Below, piece by piece: positions 10,406-20,802 of a DNA stretch of 64,000 nucleotides. The stretch is taken from assembly GCF_019279795.1 (NCBI RefSeq), contig NC_056734.1, positions 3,023,065-3,087,064 of the forward strand. Direction: 5' to 3'. Under the pieces are notes generated by a model. The model was not told the DNA's origin, searched no databases, and saw nothing but the letters and a program-made list of their open reading frames with translations. The position numbers and the translations under genes are program-made. The number at the start of each line of letters is the position of its first letter. Within the stretch, counting starts at the first letter, position 1. This DNA comes from Protopterus annectens (lineage: Eukaryota; Chordata; Ceratodontiformes; Protopteridae).

Positions 10406-12040
10406 AGCTTTCCTTTTAGCTCTTCAGGCTTTTCATTCCCTCTTTCTTTCAGGGCCACTCAAAGTCTTCACAGACCATACCAGAGTGATGTGGTATATCA
10501 GCAAGCAAGGGGGAGGAGCTAGGGTCCTACCTTTTTTGCAGATTTACTCTTCACATCTGTGATCTAGCTGTCCAGTATCAAGTGACACTTCAGGCTGTCT
10601 CCATTCCTTCATAGCAAAATATACTGGCAGATTCTTTGAGAAGGTCCAGTTCACAAGCTCACATGTGTATGCTTTTCAGAGATTCATTTTTGGACATTGT
10701 CCATTGGTGGGGTACTCCACAGGTGGATCCTTTTGCCTCCCCTTTGAACAGATAGCTTCCTTTTTTCTGTGCCAGAGTCCCAAACCCTCTGGCCTGGAAG
10801 TGGATGTATTCTCTTTTTCTTGGAAGGGGATGTTTCTCTCTGCCTTCCCTTTCCTTCCTCTGATTCTGAGATTCCTGCTCAAGATCAAACAAGACTTGCC
10901 CCCAGAATATTGCTGGTGACTTCCTTTTGGCCCAGACAGGATTGCTTCCTATTTCTGCACTTAGCCAGGGGCAATTACTACAAGTTACCTCACGGGGTAG
11001 CCCTTCTCACACAAAGGGGTTTCTGATCCATCCTTACTTGTCCAGTTTTCAGCTGATGCTGTGGGTGTTTTGATCCAGTCTAGGCACCTCCTTTTTGAAG
11101 ACATGCTTAGGATTCTGCAGGAGGCTAAGAAACCCACTACCAGGAAATCGTATTTGTCCAAATGGAAGAGATTTTCTGTCTAGTGCCTTTCTTGTAGTAA
11201 CCAGGATCCCTTTTCAGGGGGTCCTTTTGGTTCTGTCTTACTTGTGTGAATTGCTCCATGCTAGGTTGCCATATTCTTCATTTAAACCTCATCTTTCAGC
11301 TATTTCTGCTTGTCTGCCCTTGACTCCTTCTCTTGCCTTAAGGTATTAGGCCTCCCAGGAAGTCTATTCCACCTTCCCGGGACCTCAGTTTTGTGCTTGA
11401 AAAATTGACTTGTGCTCCTTTTTGAGCTTGCAGCTTCATTGCAACATTGTAGACTTCTTCTTTTGACCCTTACTTTAGCTAAGAGAGTATCTGAACTCCA
11501 GGCTCTTGTGGCTGTTCCTCTTTCTTAGTTTTTTTTCACAGGTACAGGGTGTCTCTGTACTAATCCTTCTTTTATGCCCAAGGTGGTTAATGAGTTGTGT
11601 CTTAATCAGTCTATTAAAATAATCTGCTGCCTTTTTTTTCTTTCTCCACAGTCTGCTAGAGAGAAGGTTCTTCACATGTTGGATTTGCATAGGCAGCTCT
11701 GGTATTATTTGGATAAGACTTAAGGCCATTCGCAAATCCAGACACATTTTTGTTTTCTTTCAGCCCAGATCTCTGGGCTTGGCTGTTTCTAAGCAAACCA
11801 CATCCTGCTGGATCTCTAAGGCCATTTCCTTTTACTTCTTTCATGGTAAACCACTTTCTACCTCTGCAAAGGCTCATTCTACTAGAGCTGTTGCCTTTTT
11901 CAGAGGATTGGATACCAATTCCATTCTTAAGGCCACCACTGACTTCTGCCCATATTTTCACTAAGCATTACAAGTTGGATGTTTCTTCCAGGAGAACGGC
12001 TGGCTTTACCGGAGCCATCTTGCACGGGTTTGTATAGGGT
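10406..12040 (+). pseudogene. DIRS-d: RNase H and tyrosine recombinase relic, right segment
   Basis: The RNase H frame interrupted at 2,084 resumes here: AFLLALQAFHSLF, then FTDHTRVMWYISKQG at about 10,470-10,512. Connection-like remnants lie at 10,620-10,990. Recombinase remnants follow: AKKPTTRKSYLSKWKRFSV at about 11,125-11,180, LHMLDLHRQLWYYLDKT at 11,665-11,722, and a His-x-x-Arg/tyrosine region to about 12,030. Many stops and shifts. Confidence 0.75.
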
Positions 12041-12049
12041 TCTTCTGTG

Positions 12050-12413
12050 CCTTCCAGTAGATGTCCTCTTCACTGTTGCATTATTCGCTCCCCTCTCCTC
12101 TTTTTGCTCTGCCCTATTTCTTCTGCCATCCTGGCCTAGAATTCTTTTTTCCTCCTCCTGGATGCACATATTTCCTCCTAGATCCTAGGACTTATTGTTC
12201 CTCCCTGGGCTTTTCATTTCTGAGGTATGTACATCAGTATGTCCCGTTTATGACCTACACCTTGAGTGGAGACCATATGTGTGATGTATGATGTCTATAA
12301 ATTCCTAAGGCTTTGGTATACTGGCCAGATGTTGGGCTACCTTTGGCAGGAAATCCCTTATGTAAAGAACACTGAAGCAGTGAAGAGAAGGACAGATTTT
12401 GCACAGCTGTACT
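12050..12413. repeat. Right terminal region of DIRS-d
   Basis: It contains a decayed ICR remnant (CCTCTTCACTGTTGCATTAT at about 12,065) and a right terminus ending GCACAGCTGTACT at 12,413. It closely resembles the right end of DIRS-e (19,200-19,394), so d and e belong to one family. At 12,414 the polymerase C-terminal frame of DIRS-e begins. Confidence 0.65.
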
Positions 12414-13365
12414 TTTCTGTATGCTTACCCTCTCTTTCTGTGTTGCCAAAACACTGCCCAAAATTTTGCTGCGGAGTCCCTTTTGGGCCAGACAGCACTA
12501 GTTTCCCCCTTCTGCTTAATCTGACCTGGGGCAATCCTTACAAGTTACCCCACAGAATGGATTTTCTCACACAGGACAGGGGATCTCTCATTCGTCCTCA
12601 TTAACTCCCCCTTCAGTTGACTCCCCTGCTCATAGGGTTTTGATTCTAGACACCAATTTTCAGAGGAAGTGCTTTGAGTTTTGCAGGATGCCAGAAAATC
12701 CACTATTAGAAAATGTTATATGTAGCTAAATGGAAGATGTTTTCTGTTTGGTCTCACACCCATGACCTGGACCCTCTTTCAGTGGGTATTCCTATGTTTT
12801 TTTTTCTTACTTGAATGAGCTGCTTGATACTGGCCTGGCATACTCGTGTTAAAACTAATTCATCAGATGTTTCTGCTGGTCTGCATTTGACTCCACCACT
12901 TGATTCTAGATTAGAATTTGAACAATTTTTTGAAAGGTGCCCTTCATTATTGGGCCTCTAAGAAAGCCTTTTCTTCTTTTGGGACATTAATTTTGTTCTT
13001 GAAAAATTGACCCGATCTCCTTTTGAGCCTGCAGTCTCTTCTTTACAGTACTGTACGTGGGAAAATGTTGTTGCTTGTAGCCCTTGCTTTCTCCCAAAAG
13101 GGTTTCTGAAATTCAGGCACATCCCTTTTTTAGTTTTTCATAGAGACCGATTTTCTGTTTGCACAAGTCCTTGTATGCCCAAGACTTGATTTGTCTCTGA
13201 ATCAAACAATTCATCTTTTTTCCCTTCTCCACAAAATGTTAGTGATAAAATTTGCCTAACTTTTTATCCATATAGACCTGTCTGGTATAACCGTGACAAG
13301 ACTAAAGTTGTAAGAAAATCTGAGCAATTTTGTTTCTTCCCATTCCAGGAAATCAAGTTTGGCTG
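12414..13365 (+). pseudogene. DIRS-e: end of polymerase and tyrosine recombinase, left segment
   Basis: The segment starts inside the polymerase C-terminus (VCLPSLSVLPK aligning with VYAFPPLPLLPK of DIRS-3). Near 12,690-12,755 come recombinase core-binding remnants (RKSTIRKCYM, KWKMFSVW). Around 12,990-13,050 the frame reads FVLEKLT and PFEPAVS. It ends FPFQEIKFG at about 13,360, where DIRS-3 was inserted, and resumes at 18,678 with SKQAISFWISKAFSF. Inactive. Confidence 0.75.
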
Positions 13366-13378
13366 ATGTTCTTCGTTT

Positions 13379-13530
13379 TCCATTGCTGCAGTCCTTACTA
13401 TTGGGTATAGTCCGCATCCAGTCGGCCCGAATACCAGAGTATAAGGCTGACGTCGGTCAGGGCGCATTAGACTGACGTCAGTACGTCAGGGTACTAATGC
13501 GCATGACCGGCGTCATATCCTCAGTCTTTT
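13379..13530. repeat. Left inverted terminal repeat of DIRS-3
   Basis: This 152-bp arm is identical by eye to the inverse of 18,484-18,635. It contains a palindromic CTGACGTCAG and a hairpin with arms GCGCATTAG and CTAATGCGC (13,462-13,502). Confidence 0.9.
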
Positions 13531-13674
13531 TTGCCGCGTGGTCCGATGCAGAAGCAGTTTTGCGAGTGCAGGTTGGCGTTCTGAAATATTTCGACCGGAG
13601 TTTCAGACCGAATCAGAGTTGGCTAAGTACCCGTTGGGGAACATTTTGGTTTTCTTGCCTCAGTATTTAACCGG

Positions 13675-15460
13675 ATGTCAGAAAAAGTGAATAACTGTAT
13701 TTCTTGTGGGAAACAAATACCTCATAGGGATTACCATACATTGTGTATACCTTGTTTAGGGCCTGAGCACGCGTTGTTGGTTGCGCTCTTGTGCTAGGTT
13801 TAACAAACGCACTATTAAGAGGAGGTTAGACTGTGCCAGATTAGTGTTTGGGAAGCGTTGCAATTATAAAATGCCGTCGGATGCTCCGGCGCCGCGCTTC
13901 CAAAAAGCACAAGGACAAAACAGCGAAGCCTAGGGTTGATGAACCGGCAGTCCCGGACGTCGGTTCTTTAGGTGGCTCAGTGGAGCCAGAGGTTTTGCCA
14001 GGTGTTTCTATGGAGTCTCAGGCAGAAACTTTACTGTTACAGGATGTACCCTCTCAGGAGGCAGGCCAGGCTGAGGGGCTTCTCAGGTAACTATTCTTCC
14101 CTCTCTTCCCAAAGTAGTTAGAGCCTCTCCTTCTGTTGCCAAAACTTCTTTTAGAGGTAGGGCAACTTCAGCTTCAGTAGGGGCTTCTCCTAGCCTTCGG
14201 GTTCTGTACCTAAGAAACATATGCTTAAAATGGCAGAAGATTTGATTACTATGATTAGAGGTTCTATGGGCCCTCCTGATAAGAGGCCTAGAGTGGAACC
14301 AGAGTTTGACAGTTTTGAACAGGGTTCGGGGCTTCTGAGTCTTCTGCGGAAGATTTGCAGGAGTATCCTCATTATTCTGATTCTGATGTGGATGATGCCA
14401 CTCCTTGCTTCTCCTCCTGAGGATTTTTCATTTTCAGAGACTCTGCATTCCATGAGGGAGCACTTTAAATGGGAAGGCCAGGATTACTCTGATTCCAGGA
14501 AGAGGCTTAGGGAATTCTTGTTTTTACCCCAGCATAGGCCCTTAGCTATACCTCCTGTGTTGAATGTGGTGGAAGATGTTTTTGCAGAGGCTTCCCTGAA
14601 CCCTGATTCTTTGCCTCCTGCTCCTGTTAAACCTGATAGGTACTATAGGGTGCCCGAAGCTCATAAGTATTTGTTTAAGAGTCCTAGGGCGGACCCAGAA
14701 ACTGTTTCTCAGGGGCCTAAAGGTGTTAAGGCCTCTGTGGTAAAAATCCTGTTCCCACTGACAAAGAGGCAAAGGCATTAGATAGGTGGGGTAAGAAAGT
14801 ATATACTTCTTCCACTCTAGCCATGAGTGCGTTGAATTGTCAGTTTCACATGCTGAAATATCAAAATTATCTCCTTTCACAATTGAAATCTAAGGTGGAT
14901 GCTTTGGCGGAAGGTATTGATTGTAAAGACTTGCTGGATTTAGTTTATGTGTCTGAACAAGTGGGCAAGCATTCTTTGCAATGTGGTTTTGATGCTGTGC
15001 AGGCCTCCTCGAGGGTGGCTGCCACTAGTTCTGTTCTTAGGAGGCATGCCTGGTTGAGGGAGCAAAATTTGGCTGAGCATGTTAAGACAAGGATTTTGGA
15101 TGCTCCTTTACAGTCTGATGTGTTGTTTGGTTCACCTGTGGAAGCAGTTTTAAAGAAAATGGAGGACAAAGCTAAGTCTATGCAAACTGTTAAAGATTTT
15201 TTGCAGGTACAGCCACCGAAGTTTAGTAGAAATTGGCCTGCTAAGGGGTGGACATATCCTGCTTATGATTCCCAGTCTAGGGGTAGGTCTAGGCGTGGTA
15301 GGGGCAGGGCTCAAGGTTCTTTTAGGCCTAGATCAGGGAGTTCACCTGCTCAGACTTCTGGTGAGGGCAGGGGTCAGTCCTTTCGTAAACAGACCCAATG
15401 GCCTGCCTTTTCAGCTGCCAGTAGATTCTCGTCTGGCAGCTCCTTTGGAGGAACGACTGT
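13675..15460 (+). pseudogene. Gag of DIRS-3, frameshifted
   Basis: The start ATG at 13,675 gives MSEKVNNCISCGKQIPHRD and then CIPCLGPEH, the Cys/His block shared by all Gag copies in the window. A base loss then breaks the frame before the next Cys pair. The body resumes at 14,221-14,781 (LKMAEDLITMIRGS; FLFLPQHRPLAIPPVLNVV; KPDRYYRVPEAHKY) and 14,823-15,400 (LNCQFHMLKYQNYL; VGKHSLQCGFDA; RRHAWLREQNLAEHV; KKMEDKAKSMQTVKDFLQ). It ends with an Arg/Gly/Ser-rich nucleic-acid-binding-like tail around 15,260-15,390. Role by analogy: RNA-packaging structural protein. Confidence 0.85.
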
Positions 15461-17085
15461 CTCTTTTCAAAGAAAATTGGGATTTAATTACTCAAGACAG
15501 ATGGGTGTTGGACATCATTCAGCCAGTCCCTGTATCAGTAAGGGGCCTAGGATTTTATTCTCGCATGTTCCTAGTACCAAAGAAGGGGAACACGTGGGGA
15601 GTGCTTTTGGATTTATCTCTCCTCAACACTTATCTGGACATTCCCAAGTTCAAGATGTTGACGTTACAACAGCTTTTACCCCTGCTGGGCAAAGATCACT
15701 GGATGGTAACTTTAGATCTCAAGGAAGCTTACCTTCATGTGCCTATCAGGCTAAGTTACAGGAAGTATCTGCGGTTTCGAGCTGGAGATTCTCATTATCA
15801 GTTCTCTGCATTGCCCTTTGGCTTATCTACTGGGCCCAGAGTATTCACAAAGGTTCTGGCTCCAGTGATAGCTTACTTCAGGCTACAAGGACTTCAAATC
15901 TATCCTTATTTAGACGACTGCCTGTTTCTGGCTCAAGACAAGGAAGACCTTCTTCAGCATCTGGAATATCTTATAGCAGTGCTAAGATGCCTAGGGTATT
16001 CTGTGAACGAAATAAAGTCCAGTCTAGTACCCTCTCAAGACATGTGCTTTCTGGGTGTGAGACTGAATACAGCAGCCCAGATGGCCTTTTAACCCCGGAC
16101 AAACAAAAGAGTCTATCACTTTACTTCCATCAACTATCTCATCAGTCCGTGCTGACTGCAGAGACAGTCCTTCAAGCATTAGGGTTCATGGCATCTTGTA
16201 TTCTGGTGCTTCCCAATGCCAAACTGCATATGAGGAAGTTGCAATGGTATCTCAAAAATGTATGGACACAGCACTGCCAGGATTTAGACACTGTCATTCA
16301 AATAATACCTTGCCTTCAAAGAGAATTTTTGTGGTGGGCTCAGGAATGTCACCTAAACAAGGGACTCTCTGTGACCCGGCCAGAGGCGAGTCAGATTTTA
16401 CCGACAGATGCCTCAGACATTGCTTGGGGAGCTCATCTAAATGGAAAGTGGATACAAGACAAGTGGCCTGCCAGACTACAGCATCTACATATCAACATGA
16501 AGGAGATGTTAGCAGTCCAGTTAGCATTGATGGCTTTCAAGGAGTTACTTCTTCCAGGGCAGGTGTTGATTCTAACAGACAACACAACTGTCATGTGGTA
16601 CATCAACAAACAAGGGGAACACATTCTTATCCTCTATGCAGGCAAGCAATGATTTTATGGGAGACTGCCACGCTTGCACCTAACTCTTCAGGCAAGGTTT
16701 CTGCCAGGAGCACAGAACTCCTTAGCAGATGTGTTAAGCAGACAAATCATGGATCCCCACAAGTGGAAACTGGATCTTCATGTATTTCAGAAATTGACAG
16801 TGTCATGGGGAACTCCAGACATAGATCTGTTCGCTTCTCCACTAAACCACCAGCTGCCACAGTTTTGCACAAAGGGGTTTCATCACACAGCTTGGAAAGT
16901 GGATGCTCTGTCTTTCAGTTGGACAAACCTTCATGTGTATGCCTTTCCACCTCTGCCTCTTCTTCCAAAGGTACTGTTAAAGGTCAGACAGGACAGGCCA
17001 AGGATGATTTTGATAGCTCCAGATTGGCCTCGGCAACACTGGTACCCTCTACTACGGAGTCTGGTAAAGAAGCCTCCATGGCCTT
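15380..17085 (+). pseudogene. Reverse transcriptase / RNase H of DIRS-3, frameshifted
   Basis: The first part, in frame with 15,265-16,092, has FYSRMFLVPKKGNTWGVLLD, LDIPKFKMLTLQQLLPLL, VTLDLKEAYLHVPI, FGLSTGPRVFTKVLAPV and the catalytic YLDD at 15,907-15,918. After a shift near 16,092 the RNase H part follows in frame with 16,100-16,652 (LQALGFMASCIL; ILPTDASDIAWGAHL; LTDNTTVMWYINKQ). A stop at 16,650 precedes 16,674-17,085 (FLPGAQNSLADVLSRQ; DIDLFASPLNHQ; VYAFPPLPLLPKVLL). It would copy element RNA to DNA and degrade the RNA strand. Confidence 0.88.
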
Positions 17086-17099
17086 AACCTTTGATTCCA

Positions 17100-18212
17100 C
17101 ATCTGTTATCCCAGCAGGACGGTCATCTGCTCAATGTCAAGCTTCACTCTCTTCATCTGACAGCCTGGCATATTCTGTGTTGAACCACAGCAGGTCTCAA
17201 CTTCCTCAACAAGTTTTAAATGTGATTATGGAAGCTAGAAGACCTAGTACAAGGAACTGGTCAGTAGCAAAATGGAAGAGATTTTTATTTTGGAGTAAAG
17301 CAAAGAATTTGGAGATTTCTGAGCCTAATTTGAGTATGGCTCTTCAATATCTTACTGAGTTGCTGGACAAGGGTCTGTCCTTCTCTTCCATTAAGATTCA
17401 TGCTGCAGCAATCTCAGCTCACTATGATTGTGACCCACCATTGTTTTCATCCTTTGTTCAAGCAGTTTCTTAGAGGGCAAAAATATAAGACCCCACGTAG
17501 AGCTCCTACTCCTGCTTGGGATCTCAATTTTGTGTTGGAAAAACTTACTCTACAACCTTTTGAGCCTGCGGCTACTGCTGAATTGAAATATTTGTCATGG
17601 AAGACTGCTTTTTGTTGGCTATTACTTCTGCAAGAAGGGTGTCTGAGTTGCAGGCCCTTATGGCAGTCGAGCCCTTTTGATTTTCCATAAGGATAGGGTA
17701 TCATTCACTAATCCTTCCTTTATGCCTAAGGTGGTTTCTAGTGTGGCTTTAAACCAAACTATTCATTTGCCTACTTTTTATGCAGACCCCAAAATAAAGG
17801 GGAAAAGATTTTGCATACTTTAGATGTACACAGGCAATTGCGTTATTACTTAAGCAGGACTAAGGATTTTAGGCAGTCTCAGCAGTTGTTTGTTTCTTTT
17901 GCTTTGAGTTCGCAGGGCAAGCCTGTGTCAAAACAAACTATTTCTAGGTGGATTGGCTTTTGCATTGCATTTTGTTATTCCCATCATGGCAAGAAGGTTC
18001 CGGCTGGGATTAGGCCTCATTCCACTAGGGCTACTGCCACTTCAACAGCATTTCTACGGGGGGTGGCAACTAAGGATATTTTGGAAGCAGCTACTTGGAG
18101 TTCAGTGCATACTTTCTCTAAGCATTATCACCTTCCTATCTACTCTAAGTCTAGGGCTGGTTTTGCCACAGCTGTTTTGCAAGGCATGTTGTCAGCTCCT
18201 GCTTCTTTATGA
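17100..18212 (+). pseudogene. Tyrosine recombinase of DIRS-3, frameshifted
   Basis: The N-terminal core-binding part ends the frame at 17,473 (VIMEARRPSTRNWSVAKWKR; SIKIHAAAISAHYD). The catalytic part continues as FVLEKLTLQPFEPAATAELK at 17,528-17,590, with the first arginine region decayed (LLQEGCLSCRP). It ends with 17,811-18,212 (LDVHRQLRYYL; PVSKQTISRW; HSTRATATSTAFLRG; HTFSKHYHLPIYS), holding His-x-x-Arg and the nucleophile tyrosine. It would integrate the circular element. At least two shifts break it. Confidence 0.87.
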
Positions 18213-18257
18213 TTTGCCAGCCTCCCTTACCTCTGCTTTGGGATTCTACCCAATAGT

Positions 18258-18346
18258 AAGGACTGCAGCAATGGAAAACGAAGAACATAGTACAGTTTTG
18301 TACCTACAATAAATGTAGATGTTCGAGGATTCCATTGCTGCAGTCC
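18258..18346. repeat. ICR of DIRS-3
   Basis: Left half GGACTGCAGCAATGGAAAAC then GAAGAACAT is the inverse of the left terminus; right half AGTACAGTTTTGTACCTACA onward is the inverse of the right terminus. The two meet at GAACAT|AGTACAG, the expected joint of a circle of this element. Confidence 0.9.
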
Positions 18347-18483
18347 AATTACCCTCCTTCCCTCTGTGTTTAGGGGTGGTTGTGTAGGTGTTTACCTGCT
18401 TATATTTTTGTATATATTGTTCATGTTTTGGTGCAGGTATTTTGGGCCTTGTCTTTTTAGGGTCTTCTGACATCTGGGGCAAG

Positions 18484-18635
18484 AAAAGACTGAGGATATG
18501 ACGCCGGTCATGCGCATTAGTACCCTGACGTACTGACGTCAGTCTAATGCGCCCTGACCGACGTCAGCCTTATACTCTGGTATTCGGGCCGACTGGATGC
18601 GGACTATACCCAATAGTAAGGACTGCAGCAATGGA
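18484..18635. repeat. Right inverted terminal repeat of DIRS-3
   Basis: Exact inverse of 13,379-13,530 by eye. The terminal sequence beyond it (to 18,677) differs from the left terminus, as is usual for DIRS split repeats. Confidence 0.9.
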
Positions 18636-18677
18636 ATCCTCGAACATCTACATTTATGGTAGGTACAAAACTGTACT

Positions 18678-19394
18678 TTTCTAAGCAAGCTATCTCCTTT
18701 TGGATTTCAAAGGCCTTTTCCTTTTGCTATTCTTTTTTGTGGAACGCAGCTTTAGTCTTCAGTTTGTGCTCAGTCTGTCAAGGCTGTGGCCTGCTCTGGT
18801 GCATTTAGGTGCTGCTTGGTCTTCTGTATTACCTTTACAAAATATATGTTTGGTATGATTTCCAGGGCCATCTTAAGTGGGTTGCTAGAGCGCTCTGCTA
18901 TGGCTTCCTCCTCCCATCTTCTTCACAAATGGCAGAATACAAAAACTACTGAAGAATACTACAACGGTGATTAGGAAGGACGTAGTATAGTTATTACCAT
19001 AACAGTAGATGTCCTGTTTCTCACTGTTGCAGTATTCATTCCATCTATCCCTCCTTCCTACTGTTTTTTTTTTTTTTCTTCCTGTGGCTGAGGGTCGTTT
19101 TTTCTTCTACCTTTTCTTCCCTTCCAGATATATATGTCATTGCTTCTACTTTTTGATTACTGTGGCTCTTCTGAAGCAGTTCATTCTGAGGAATAGGTGC
19201 TCTACATCCGTTGTGTAACCTACACTTCAGATGTCAGACATGCATCTGACGTGAAGTGCCTAGGAGCAGCCAAGGCTTTGGAATGCTAGATGGACGTTTG
19301 GCTGTTCTCTGTAGGATATCCTATTTGTAAAAAGTACTGCAACAGTGAGAGGTAGGACATCTACTGTTATGCTAAGATCTTGCACAACCGTACT
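18678..19394 (+). pseudogene. DIRS-e: end of recombinase, ICR and right terminus
   Basis: SKQAISFWISKAFSFCYSF (18,682-18,740) continues the recombinase interrupted at 13,365. Later His/Arg and tyrosine blocks are badly decayed. At 18,961-19,031 lies an ICR (AAGGACGTAGTATAGTTATT, then TCTCACTGTTGCAG). The right terminus ends AACCGTACT at 19,394. Confidence 0.7.
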
Positions 19395-19724
19395 TTCAAG
19401 GGCTACTTTAGTATACCTAATAGTGTTTATCAAGTTTTTAATCAATTTCGTAATGTTATCTTTGATATGAGGATCTTTTGACCTACTACATACTTGAAGG
19501 ATTTTTTTTCTTTTATTGTAGAGTTTGCTCATGTTGGTGTTTTTTATTTGGTTGGAACTGACCACTCTTTTTACATTTGTGTCAGTGGGCATAGAAGTCT
19601 GAGGTGATGCTGCTGTAAGCGAATTTTGAAACTTCATCATATAAATTGATGAGATTAGTACATTTGAAATCCTTGAAATTTAAAATGTTGGCTCCAGTGA
19701 GTTTGAAGAATTAGAAGGTGAAGG
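19395..19724. other. Unrecognised sequence flanking DIRS-e
   Basis: A minus-strand frame (19,640 downward) gives a Lys/Ser/Asn-rich peptide (SKLYNKRKKILQVCSRSKD) that runs into the DIRS-e terminus. It could be a fragment of an older element cut by DIRS-e, but no domain is recognised. Confidence 0.3.
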
Positions 19725-20752
19725 TTCATAGGTTCATACTAGGCTATCTGCCCTAGGGCATTTATAAGCCTAGCCAGAGTGTGTGTGGCTTTCACCACCC
19801 CTTAGGATGAGAATAATATACCCATTAGTTTGCTGTGCCTCTGTCCAGCAGTGATACAGAGATGATTCCCGGGGTAAACCTACGATCTCCCATCCACTCG
19901 TCAAGATTTCTCTTGAACAGTGTCAGTGAGGGGCTCTGCCTCACATGGACTGGGATTCTGTTCCATAGTGTAGGGAGTGTCTGGGTGATGAATCTGTCCC
20001 TCCAGCACGTCCTATTTATATCCGTGTTGAGGTTTAAGTCTCTTGCTCGTGGCTCTGGTGGATTTGGATTTTTTGAGGTGGAGCATGTCCATTAATTCCA
20101 GGTTGGACATGGCCTTGTATGTCAGGCACAGATCACCTCTGAGCAGACGGTATGCGACTGAACAGAGCTGGAGTTTCTTCAGTCGGGCATCGTATGACAT
20201 ATGTTTGAGCCCCTTTATCCTTTTGGTGAGGAATTTTTGGGGTCTTTCCAACTGCTGCAGGTGTCGGGTAAGGTACATTCCGAATGGGGCGTTGTACTCA
20301 GTCATTGGTCTGATAAGTGAAGAGTACAGGGGTACAATGACCTCTCCTGATCTGGATGTGAATCCCTTCATGACAGGTGGGCAATGTAGAAGGTCTTCCT
20401 AACCACTTTGGCAATGTGAGTGTCAAGAGAGGTTACTGTCAACTTGGGTCCCCAGGTCCCTGATAACTTCTTCCGTGTTTAATGGATTACCACCTATGTG
20501 GTAATTAGGGGTTATCTTGTTTTTCCCAAAGGGTATGACTATACATTTTTTGGCATTTAGCTTAAGGCCATGGCTCTGGCACCAGTTATCCATTTCTGAG
20601 ACCTTTCTGGAGGATGTCTGTGTCTGATGGAGTGTCAATTATGGTGCCCAGTTTGCAGTCCTCTGCAAATTTTGTCAGCCACAATCCCCCTATGTTTGCC
20701 TGCACTTCAGAAAAATAAATGCCGAACAAGAGGGGGCCCAGGACTGAGCCTA
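19725..20752 (-). mobile_element. 5'-truncated CR1-like LINE, 3' end
   Basis: On the minus strand it encodes the end of a LINE reverse transcriptase: MDNWCQSHGLKLNAKKCIVI near 20,540-20,590, EEVIRDLGTQV, then LYSSLIRPMTEYNAPFGMYL and LERPQKFLTKRIKGLKHM at 20,120-20,330. The upstream portion is cut at 20,752 within the GSVLGPLL block. The 3' end has tail units related to AGGTTCAT and a shared untranslated segment (CTGCCCTAGGGCATTTATAA). Same family as 31,520-33,406. Frames are broken. Confidence 0.85.
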
Positions 20753-20802
20753 ACTAATTTATGATCTGACTGAACCAGGGAAAGAGATGCCAGGGGAATA
20801 TT

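Larger units (their letters stand above)
13366..18677 (+). mobile_element. DIRS-3: structurally complete DIRS element inserted in DIRS-e
   Basis: It runs from ATGTTCTTCG to CTGTACT. The host reads GGCTG^TTTCTAAGC across the join, matching uninterrupted DIRS-d (GGCTGTTTCTAAGC at about 11,780), so nothing was lost or duplicated. Inside are Gag, reverse transcriptase / RNase H and tyrosine recombinase, an ICR, and two inverted repeats that are identical over 152 bp. The genes carry several shifts, so the copy itself is probably not autonomous, yet the insertion looks young. Confidence 0.92.

Noticed and set aside
14823..16652. A single 609-residue protein
   Set aside because: Only the first third reads as Gag and the last part as RNase H; the middle is a shadow of the reverse transcriptase read in another frame.
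19260..19640. Minus-strand gene of 126 codons
   Set aside because: The frame crosses the right terminus of DIRS-e at 19,394, so the tail is chance; the remaining part shows no domain.
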